Shown: in pieces, positions 11,001 to 18,312 of the stretch
How positions within the stretch are numbered: the first letter of the stretch is position 1
Layout: every line of letters begins with the position of its first letter
DNA from: Phoronis ovalis
Lineage: Eukaryota > Phoronida > Phoronidae
Assembly: GCA_028565635.1 (NCBI GenBank)
Contig: JAOXYB010085831.1
Coordinates: forward strand, 1,613-22,644
Length of the DNA: 21,032 bases
Reading direction: 5' to 3'
The notes under the pieces: generated by a model
What the model saw: the letters and a program-made list of their open reading frames with translations, nothing else
What the model was told of the DNA's origin: nothing
Databases searched by the model: none
Program-made: the position numbers and the translations under genes

Positions 11001-13946
11001 TTCCCAAATAATTCACATTTTTTTTATGGTGGATCTACGTAAAAGTCCTTTGATGCAATCTCCCAATGCTTCCATATTTGGTTTCTTGGTGTCTGCAGTG
11101 GCTCGTTTGATTTTACAGCAAGAATATGTTTATCAAAACACAACCTCTGGGCCTCAAGTCTTAGACGCCGTTGTGACTGTAGAGCAATCTGCTCCCCCAC
11201 CCCAAACCGTTTACCAGCAGGCTGTCTACACACACCAACAACAACCAACATTGCCAGTACAGTACATTCGACAAACAGTCCCAGTCCAGCAGCCTGCACA
11301 AACAGTTTATCGACAAGTGGCTTATGAACAGCCAAAACAGGTAATTGAATAACATTTTCAAAATCACTATAATATTCTTATCATCTTTGGAGGGAAACAT
11401 AACTAAGTAATACGTTGTTTTGTGTTGATGCTACTTCAAGGCTGCCTGTACTAGTGGCGACGAAATGTAAAAGGTAATACAGCTAGAGATACTTTTGAAA
11501 TTACTAACAATTTTTATTCGATTTATACTTTTTAATAACTATTATACCGTGAATTATGCTGTTGGAGACGGTTGAGCAGCTCGTGCTCGTATGCGTTTTT
11601 AGCATGGGATAAACATTTCTGGAAGCTGATTCAAAAAGGGAATTCACGATTGAAATATTAAAACGCGAGATAAAAGATTATTTTATTACATTACGGAGTT
11701 GAAATTTGAACCCGTCTCACGCTTTTCGCTTTCTTACTTTTGTATGGGTCGTTGAATAACTTTATGATATTTGCACTTTTATGTTAATTTCATGAAGAAG
11801 CAGAAATTGAGCATTAAAGTTCATATGATATATGATCCATTTACCGCGACATTCAAGTCTGTAGCTAGTAACATTAGAATATTTAATGATATTTTTAAAT
11901 TAAAAAGTGTAGAAAGGGAAATTTAACCCAAGAATTTGCAATTGGTATATTCAATTTTTAAATCATTACACAAGCACAGAAATATTATTGGCATTTCTTT
12001 AATCAAAAACTGACAAAAGCGAAATTCGAAACTTATAGTTTGATGCAATAGGTCAACGCGAATAAAGAATTACTAATTGCATTTAACTAAAAAAACAATA
12101 TAAACTATTTTTCTACCTAATAGATGTACGAACGAAAAATATACCAGCAACCACAGCCAGTTCAGTATGTCTATGAACAACAACCACGAGTGATCTATGA
12201 ACAGCCTAGACAACTACACGCCAATGTTTCAACAAGACAAGTACAGACGAACGTCGTTCCCCAACAGAGAGTTATTGTTCAACAGGTACCAGCACCACGT
12301 CAGGTCATTAGCGGACAACAGGTAAGATGTTATAATACATATGAATCTCAAACGGTCGACTGAATGTTGTATACAGGTTAAATACAAAAAACAGCTTTTA
12401 TATAATCCTTCTGAAATAACCAAAAAATTAAGGATGTGTTTTTTTTATGAAGGTTCGTCATAATCACAAGAAAACAAGAGTTTAAACTACTTTTACTCTT
12501 CGATAACAAGTGTGTTACAATAAATGTAGAAATAAATAGTTATAATATCGAGTGACGGCTAAAACACTTCTTTATTTAGTTCTGAGAAACTTTTAAAATT
12601 TTCATGAACGATAATACAGTCATAATTAATCAAACACTTTTGACATTTATGCGAAATATATCTACAGTCCTAGTAACACAGTACTTAAAACTATTTGTCA
12701 TCATCTTTAGATACCAGTCTAAACCAACCAATACTGGTGACCCGTTATGATAATTAATGTGGTACCCATGAATACGCGTAGTTTGCATTTTCTTTTGATA
12801 TAAACAGCTACTTACAGCGTACATAATTTTAATATCCATTATTTTCCCATGAGGAAGATTTTTAGTCTAAATTAAATCCCTTAAAGAAGCAATATCTTAT
12901 TTGGGCAAATCTGTCCCACTCCATCCAAAGAAGTGTTTACTGTTTTTTGTGTTGGTGAAGTATTTGGTTATATTTTTTCATCTGTGCATCTAGAATAACA
13001 AATGTTTGACAGAGCGAAGGCATCAGTATTCTTATAATATATAAAACAAACTACTTCCAGTGTTCTCAAAAGCGTAAACATAAACCGGTATGTGCTTTAC
13101 GCCTACGTAGTATTTTTACGAGCTTACGACCTGCTGATAATGTATAGTAACAGGTTTTGCTCAAAAGACTTGTAACTGAGCTAGCTTGACATTCTGTTTC
13201 AGGTCGTTCAGATGACAAGACAAACGGAACCTCCCAGCCAAGGGCAGTTAAATGCCCAGGTCGTCCAAGTTACAAAAACCAGGAAAGTACTTGACTCGAC
13301 CCCTAATGGAGAGGCTGTTATTGTTAGCAACAAACGATCTGAGGGTGACGGACAAGAAGTTGCCCAAACAGGAATGAAAGAGGTTATTCGTACTACTGAA
13401 AGACGAACTCAACCTGTGGAACAGAAACAAACAGTTAAGACGCACACCAAAAGAACAAATAACTCTCAACAACAAATGCAAAGAAATGTACAGCAGCAAT
13501 CTGCAAGGCGAGAGGTAGACATAAAACGAGCAGTTACCGAAAGAGATCGGCAAGAACATTCTCGAAGTTTAAAACGTGGTGAAGTGCAGCAGCAAGGTTT
13601 GGTGAGACACCATCGTTTTTATTCCGTACGTACAAATCCTGGTGAAATCTCACTTGATGAAAGTAGATCAGGTAGCATAGCAGGAGATTCCGTCTATTCA
13701 ACGGTCAGTAGGCGGAGCACTAAACAGTACGTTCATAAACCAATTGATAAAGTTTACGCCAGTCGAAGAGTAAAACACCAGCAGCGGCCTGTTGTTTACG
13801 TTGAAAAACAAATGCAGTATAAACAACGTCCAGTCAGTGCTGATCAATACTATGGAAATAGTGAGATATATTACAAAGACTCCAGGAAAGGATCGCGATC
13901 TCCAGCGCCCGTTCATTACATCACAGCACCTGCTGTGGCACCATAG
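6744..13946 (+). CDS. Gene B: five-exon gene for an 872-aa PTB-like scaffold protein with a repeated LxAxV motif
   Basis: The spliced model is 6744-8018, 10466-10645, 11119-11340, 12124-12321 and 13203-13946, every junction GT-AG and in phase 0, giving 872 residues. Residues about 20-137 form a divergent PTB/PH-like domain. Residues 138-425 are an acidic, Ser/Thr/Asp-rich linker with LPPPP at 294-298 and a Y-A-T-V site at 261. Residues 426-625 are Gln/Tyr/Pro/Val-rich. Residues 626-872 are basic and Gln/Arg/Lys-rich, with a second Y-x-T-V site at 790 and many tyrosines near 800-850. No signal peptide or membrane helix is seen, so it is probably a cytoplasmic scaffold. The motif L-x-A-x-V occurs in all five exons (404, 439, 459, 500, 590, 641). 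The ATG is firm because an in-frame TAA lies at 6735-6737. I recognise no named family beyond the N-terminal fold. Extra phase-0 exons in the 2.4-kb first intron could have been missed. Confidence 0.75.
8019..8125 (+). other. Possible alternative terminal exon of gene B with poly(A) signal
   Basis: Reading through the exon 1 donor keeps the frame open for 30 codons to TAA at 8109-8111, and that stop overlaps AATAAA at 8107-8112. A 72-nt mini-intron (8019-8090) with acceptor GTTTTTTCAG is also possible. Because 72 is divisible by 3, both forms end in the same residues, IKTLIK. Either would give a short isoform with the PTB domain and linker but without the Gln-rich and basic tail. The 13-mer ATAAAAACACTTA occurs twice, at 8091-8103 and 8108-8120. 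Confidence 0.3.
8126..8480 (+). other. Gene B intron 1, first part
   Basis: AT-rich intronic sequence with no exon or motif that I can support. A short C-run (8459-8464) immediately precedes the degenerate tandem array. Confidence 0.5.
8481..8803 (+). repeat. Degenerate tandem array with core TTTACCACAGGGTATA, about 10 copies
   Basis: Diverged copies of TTTACCACAGGGTATA followed by a T-run begin near 8481, 8520, 8552, 8585, 8615, 8664, 8685, 8718, 8748 and 8780. Spacing is mostly 30-33 nt; the 49-nt and 21-nt steps around 8664-8685 together make about two periods. Copies differ by substitutions and small indels (for example ACAGGATGTA, ACAACAGGGTATA, ACGACCGGGTATA), so the array is old. It lies in the first intron of gene B. 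The open frame across 8680-8913 is a by-product of the repeat. Confidence 0.85.
8804..10465 (+). other. Gene B intron 1, remainder
   Basis: AT-rich intronic DNA running to the acceptor CATCCTGTAG (10456-10465). No exon with convincing splice sites and coding composition is seen, but a small phase-0 exon could be missed because all neighbouring junctions are phase 0. Confidence 0.5.
10466..10645 (+). CDS. Gene B coding exon 2: two LxAxV repeats
   Basis: 60 codons (residues 426-485), phase 0 at both ends: acceptor CATCCTGTAG and donor ACT|GTGAGT. It encodes two tandem copies of the repeat motif, RLLEAEVMV (437-445) and KVLDATVTV (457-465), 20 residues apart. A symmetric 180-nt exon like this can be skipped or duplicated without breaking the frame. 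Its composition matches exon 3 and the end of exon 1, which supports membership in the same gene. Confidence 0.8.
10646..11118 (+). other. Gene B intron 2
   Basis: A 473-nt intron ending in GATTTTACAG. It holds two exact copies of TGATGCAAT (10865-10873 and 11051-11059). The first is part of the near-palindrome TTGATGCAATGCATCAA (10864-10880). Between them the sequence has a loosely repeated texture, with ATGGTG- or AGGTG-containing segments about 27-36 nt apart. Confidence 0.6.
11119..11340 (+). CDS. Gene B coding exon 3: LDAVVTV repeat and Gln/Tyr/Pro-rich segment
   Basis: 74 codons (486-559), phase 0 on both sides: acceptor GATTTTACAG and donor AAACAG|GTAATT. It begins QEYVYQN and contains QVLDAVVTVEQ (498-508), nearly identical to the exon 2 copy KVLDATVTVEQ. 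A Gln/Val/Pro/Tyr-rich stretch with repeated TVYQQ/TVYRQ elements follows, ending in YEQPKQ. Retaining the downstream intron would stop within three codons (GTA ATT GAA TAA). The minus-strand frames over this interval are shadows. Confidence 0.82.
11341..12123 (+). other. Gene B intron 3
   Basis: A 783-nt intron ending TTCTACCTAATAG. It contains the third copy of TGATGCAAT (12041-12049), about 75 nt before the exon 4 acceptor. A locally less AT-rich patch near 11560-11730 was examined for a tRNA or tRNA-derived repeat and rejected. Confidence 0.55.
12124..12321 (+). CDS. Gene B coding exon 4: YEQP-rich segment
   Basis: 66 codons (560-625), phase 0 on both sides: acceptor CTACCTAATAG and donor CAACAG|GTAAGA. 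It is very rich in Gln, Pro, Tyr, Val and Arg, with YEQQPR and YEQPRQ directly continuing the YEQPKQ that ends exon 3. A weaker copy of the gene's motif appears as LHANVST (590-596). It begins with ATG, but the matching composition on both sides and the phase-0 acceptor argue for an internal exon, not an independent start. The minus-strand frame here is a shadow. Confidence 0.8.
12322..13202 (+). other. Gene B intron 4
   Basis: An 881-nt AT-rich intron ending with a good pyrimidine tract and acceptor, ACATTCTGTTTCAG. No additional exon or repeat is seen. Confidence 0.6.
13203..13946 (+). CDS. Gene B coding exon 5: basic, Gln/Arg-rich C-terminus and stop
   Basis: 247 codons (626-872) plus a TAG stop at 13944-13946, entered in phase 0 from acceptor TTCTGTTTCAG. 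It opens with the motif variant LNAQVVQV (641-648) and the degenerate copy KVLDSTP (653-659). A long Gln/Arg/Lys/Thr-rich, predicted disordered region follows (about 675-765), then SVYSTV (788-793) and a Tyr/Arg/Lys-rich tail with YVEKQMQYKQRP and DQYYGNSEIYYKDS. The SVYSTV site resembles the Y-x-x-V class of SH2-binding motifs and echoes YATV in exon 1. The tail ends in Pro/Ala. The net charge is strongly positive, unlike the acidic linker in exon 1. Confidence 0.87.
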   Translation, partial: VVQMTRQTEPPSQGQLNAQVVQVTKTRKVLDSTPNGEAVIVSNKRSEGDGQEVAQTGMKEVIRTTERRTQPVEQKQTVKTHTKRTNNSQQQMQRNVQQQSARREVDIKRAVTERDRQEHSRSLKRGEVQQQGLVRHHRFYSVRTNPGEISLDESRSGSIAGDSVYSTVSRRSTKQYVHKPIDKVYASRRVKHQQRPVVYVEKQMQYKQRPVSADQYYGNSEIYYKDSRKGSRSPAPVHYITAPAVAP

Positions 13947-15420
13947 ATGATGACGAAGCCCAAACATTTGGTTCCGAATTTGGTGTCACTAAAATGTGTT
14001 TAAATGAAAATTATGCCAGTACTTTCAGTGTTATAGGTGTTTTCTTATTATTCATGATGAATACCATGTAAATATGCTTTGTTTTTGTGTATGAACCAAA
14101 CAGATATGAACGCATCGTGTAATTTACTTCAGTAGGCGGCCTGCTCCAGATAATTGTTCTGAAGTACAGAGGTTTTTATAGCGACTTTTAATATCATTAT
14201 GGAGGCATTGTTTGTGGGTATTTGAAAAGACATGTTATTACACCTTAAGCAGCTGAGATCGAGGTGTTACTATGAGAAAGACATGCTTTAGTGTTAGATA
14301 TAAAGAAGTAACTTTACTACATATTAATATTATTAAGAAATGGAAAATATTATCAACTGAGGAATATTGTGACCCATTCGGCCAAAAACCCCAAATTACA
14401 TATATATTGTAAATGTATGAAACACTTTTATATATATAAACCACATATTTTCATTTCCATTCACGCTATGGTGGGCATCGGAATAACAAAAAGAATAATC
14501 AAAAGGGACATCTTGTCATCATTTTTCAAAACACATGTATATAACAAAGTTGACCAAGCGAGAGAAGCTCGAATTTCGAAGAACAGATAGAAATTGTTTT
14601 CGTGTAATCAGTTAGTAAAATCTGATCCGTTATCTAAAATGTTGTAAGAGGAGTACCTAAATGAAGGTCTTAGAGTGATCAAACATATTTTGAAACTTTA
14701 CATTACTCTTTATTATACCGTATAGATTCTCTTGATTAATATAGTGACGCTACAAAAAGTGTAAAAAAATATGTTAGCGCTTTTCATGTACATTTGCTTT
14801 GTAGAGTGTTTCATTACTGATCTGGAACAATATAACGTTTGTGATAAACATAAATGATTAGATATTATAGAAGTTTTTGTTACGTCTTATACATTCGTAT
14901 TTCATGAGTTATGCTTTGAGCAATGTAAACAGCGCGAAACTGTACGATATATCGAATATATACAGAGTACAACAGGTAATAATAAATACAAACCTGACTG
15001 ACTACAAATCACCAGCCCTATTTGCCCTATTTTGTTCGCTTTTTCAAAGCAATTTAACAGGGGGTAATTCATGCATCGGTGCGTTCCACACTCACTACAA
15101 CTAAATCTCGAAATGTGGTCCCTTAGACGAAAAACAAATTTAGCTAGAGAAATTAATATCATTATTTTAAGGAATACATACATATATGCTGTGCGATATA
15201 CTCGAGTATCTGTGTTTCTGCAATGTATAAAATAAATTTTATATTTACACAAAACTTTGCATTTTAATTATCATTTTATGATGTTTAAAAGTATCTATTA
15301 CCATAAAACATATTTAGTAATTAAAATACTTACAAATATTGCCGACCCTAAGTATTATGTAGTACATCGAAAGATAAAATACTGAGTGATAAGATTGCCA
15401 AGACCATTTGTATTATAATG
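13947..15420. other. Gene B 3' UTR and downstream intergenic DNA
   Basis: No convincing gene. The first AATAAA hexamers seen after the stop are at 14981-14986 and 15231-15236, so the 3' UTR may be 1.0-1.3 kb, or a variant signal may be used nearer the stop. The open frames at 14369-14590 and 14877-15252 are short, cysteine- and isoleucine-rich chance frames on both strands. Confidence 0.45.
15231..15236 (+). terminator. Candidate poly(A) signal AATAAA for gene B
   Basis: A canonical AATAAA, followed within about 40 nt by T-rich sequence (TTTTATATTTACAC, then CATTTTAATTATC). It would imply a 3' UTR of about 1.3 kb. The hexamer at 14981 is an alternative. AATAAA is common in DNA this AT-rich, so the call is weak. 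Confidence 0.2.
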
Positions 15421-15486
15421 AATTGCCTCGCACTACGAAGCTAGAGGAGTCCGGGCAGATGAGGTAAATCGAAGATCATGTGGAAG

Positions 15487-15502
15487 ACCAGAGGTGGCGC
15501 TA
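15487..15502 (+). promoter_or_regulatory. CTCF-like site between genes B and C
   Basis: ACCAGAGGTGGCGCTA contains AGGTGGCGC, which fits the core shared by vertebrate and Drosophila CTCF sites (AGRKGGCRS) at all nine positions. The upstream CCA is displaced by one base from the usual spacing. It sits in the most GC-rich patch of this intergenic region (about 15425-15500), between the end of gene B and the start of gene C, where an insulator would be reasonable. It is a single motif match. Confidence 0.3.
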
Positions 15503-16490
15503 CATTATTTCACACGCGTCATTCTCACATATTTCTAAACGTGTTATTAATGAATGTATATTTTCAAAATGGTTTAGAGTCAGTTTAGTTATTTTTACCC
15601 TTGCAGTTAGAACAACTTATTGCAGTTGGTGACTGTTCTGGTGCTATTAATAAAAAAAATCATTATTTTGTTAGGCTTCAAGTTATACTAGTAAAATAAT
15701 CAGTCATTTCATGCAATACTTTTAAATTACTTTCAAATTTATTCTACATTTCTAGCTATGCTATACTATAATATGCTGGACTTTTTACCACTACAAATAA
15801 CTGTACTAAGTAGAGTTGCAACAGCCCGTCTATAGTTTTAGGTTAGCTATTAAATAGTCATTATTTAATAATATTGGGGACAATCACCTGGCTTTATGAT
15901 TTTATATTCCTTTCGAGATTTTTTGCACATTCGGATATTACTGACACAACCGGCTTACCCTATAATGAAGATTTTGTACGGAATTTTATAAAACAATGCA
16001 AAAAGTTGATTAAAATTATAGGATTTTCTAGCTCATCCGCCATAATAATTAAACAGTCCATAAGGATTATTTACATATAATAATAAATACTTTGGGGATC
16101 AATAAAAATAATTATAAAATATATTACTGATATTTTTAAATAATAGGATCTGTAACAACATCTGGTATGAGCTTTAAATACCAATTAGTTAATTTCTCGT
16201 AAATAATCAGAACTAACCGAAATGTGCCTACAGTAAGGAAACATATCATAATAAACGCAATAGAATTTATTTTTATAACAAAATGATGGTTCATATTGGT
16301 AACAGTAGATCATACAGTAAAAAGGTACACAATGTATATACAAAAGCGCCGTCTATCAATAAATATATAAATTGACTCTGCTAATCGTGATCAAAACCGG
16401 TTTCTGAATTGAATGACAACTATAGAAGTCTATTCAGCCCATTGTATCTATTGTTTGAAATTTGTCAAGCTTGCATTAGAGGTCGCATTT
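15503..16490. other. Intergenic DNA between genes B and C
   Basis: Very AT-rich, with runs of A/T and short open frames only. The frame at 15874-16080 lacks an ATG and has no domain-like features. No gene or structured element is supported. Confidence 0.5.
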
Positions 16491-16499
16491 TGGTATTGG

Positions 16500-16690
16500 T
16501 GCGACGCGATCACATGATCGTAACAAATCTTATGTACAATTTTCATTGAGGTTTTACTCGGGGTCAATTATTTGAAAAGAACTATTCTTATTTATACAAG
16601 GTATTTGTGACGTAGCGAGCTTGAACAATATCCAGGTGTGGTACAAGCCCTCTGAATTTCCGCTTAATTTCTTGCAGGAAAAGGTAGGTA
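16500..16690 (+). promoter_or_regulatory. Candidate promoter and untranslated first exon of gene C
   Basis: The interrupted palindrome CGATCACATGATCG (16507-16520) contains TCACATGA, the form bound by MITF/TFE-type bHLH-zip factors. A CRE-like TGACGTAG lies near 16608-16615. A donor-like AAAAG|GTAGGT lies at 16683/16684. Splicing that donor to the acceptor at 17841-17842 would give an untranslated first exon and a 1.16-kb intron. The layout of E-box, CRE-like site and donor resembles that upstream of gene B. This is inferred from motifs only. Confidence 0.28.
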
Positions 16691-17842
16691 ACTGATATAT
16701 ATTTTACATTAAATTTCCACAAAGTTTATAACTTGGTACCTCACTTATACTTTCATTTTAATAATATGACTAATTAATGTGTGTTTTATGGGTATACCTG
16801 TGTATTATCGTCCAGGTGAGCCTACTGATGGTATATTGATAAGGGCTGCCATATTGAAATCGTAATGTATATTCATTCAATTCACTGTCTTCTGTTAATA
16901 GCATATTTTATTCAAATGTTTATCTACTACGTGACCACCGATTTCATTTTTAGAGCATACATTTTATTGCAAATGTAAAAAAAGTCTTTAAGGGAAATTA
17001 TATTACATAATTTTCATTTTTTGGAAGAGGATGTTATTTTTAGATAGGGTGTAACAATTTTCATATTCTTAGTCATCGAGACAATTCATACAGTCACTAA
17101 TTGGGTGTATCTACAAATTAGTAACTTATCAAGTGTAAGTATATTTATTTAGTCACATAAAATCCTCTTCGTGGGACACACTTTTAGCATTATTGAAATA
17201 TTTCACTTATAATTTGGTGACACAGTTCAGATGATATCAGTAAGCTAATTTGGATGCATACAACAATGTTAATTTTACTAAACAGAAATATGTTGTCTTT
17301 GAAACTAATTTTACCCCGGAGGGTCATTCACCATTCTTTTTACAAACAATTATATTGTATATCATGTTCATCCAGGAGTCCCTTGCAAATTATAGGGTAG
17401 CTTTCCAGGGGTAGCTTTACATGTTCCACATCAGTGGTCATACATCCAGTGCCAAGTTCAGATTGTTTAAACAAGGTTGATTTATTATTATTATACTGGT
17501 CAGGACATTATGTTCTTGTATAACATATTACATACTAAACTATAAGCAGTAACAATTTTGTAAAGATAAAATAGTGTAGTTATATACTGTTTGTTTGGTA
17601 ACAATATACTCCAAACACTATTATTTTGCTCAGGTAGATTGACTATGCAATCGAAAATACTCATATTTGGAAGGGTTTAGCCGATAAAGTATAACTTTAT
17701 ATTTTTTTGTAGTCTTTAGTTCCGACTGAGTTATGCAAGATAGGCATGGGCCAAGCTAATCAGTAACATTGTGGAAAGATAAGTGTGAAATTTCTGTTAT
17801 CGATATTATCATTGTAGTAGTAGTTGTATATTTTCATTTCAG
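16691..17842 (+). other. Probable 5' UTR intron or upstream region of gene C
   Basis: AT-rich, with no supported coding exon, ending at the good acceptor TTTTCATTTCAG (17831-17842). Confidence 0.4.
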
Positions 17843-17895
17843 GCATATTATGAATTAATTTGTTTCCATTCAACAACACAGTACCAATACCAAAC

Positions 17896-18312
17896 ATGCC
17901 AGGGATAGCTGATAAGAGATCCCACCACATACCTTTAGCCAAATCTCGTGTATTATACCTGGGAAGTGCTGTGCCATTAGATACATCTGTTGGTATCGAA
18001 GCAGTTCAGAAACCATTAGCGGAGAGATACCCGATTGGCAAGAATCCTGGTGACAAGATAGATGGCATTGACGCTTGGGTGACAGTTTTCAGCAGCGGGC
18101 TTCAACTGCAATATGTCGGTGACAAAGATTCAACATTATGGTTTCCTATGCAGAATTTATACGTTTGTGCTGCCGTGAAGTGTATGACAACAGTCAATCA
18201 AAGCACTGGCGAGAAATCTGCACGATTTATATCGTTGGATTCAGAAGCTGCTAAAGGAATACAAAGTGGTGTTCATCCACCTATATTTTCTGCAATATTT
18301 CGTCGTAGTAAG
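17896..18312 (+). CDS. Gene C coding exon 1: first part of the PTB domain
   Basis: 139 codons. The exon probably opens at 17843 with a 53-nt untranslated leader after acceptor TTTTCATTTCAG, and ends in phase 0 at the strong donor AGTAAG|GTGAGT. It encodes the N-terminal strands and helix of the PTB domain up to the strand ending RRSK. The open frame continuing to 18408 past the donor is intronic. Confidence 0.85.

Noticed and set aside
11560-11730. tRNA or tRNA-derived SINE suggested by a B-box-like GGGTTCAAATTTC on the minus strand near 11703
   Set aside because: No A box at the right distance, no cloverleaf arms and no acceptor stem can be formed.
14902-15252. A 116-codon minus-strand frame downstream of gene B
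   Set aside because: Rich in Cys, Ile, Tyr and Leu with no recognisable motif, overlapped by a frame on the other strand, and lying in the probable 3' UTR of gene B. Most likely chance.
15874-16080. A 68-codon plus-strand frame
   Set aside because: It has no ATG start, sits in very AT-rich DNA, shows no domain-like pattern, and has no splice sites tying it to genes B or C.
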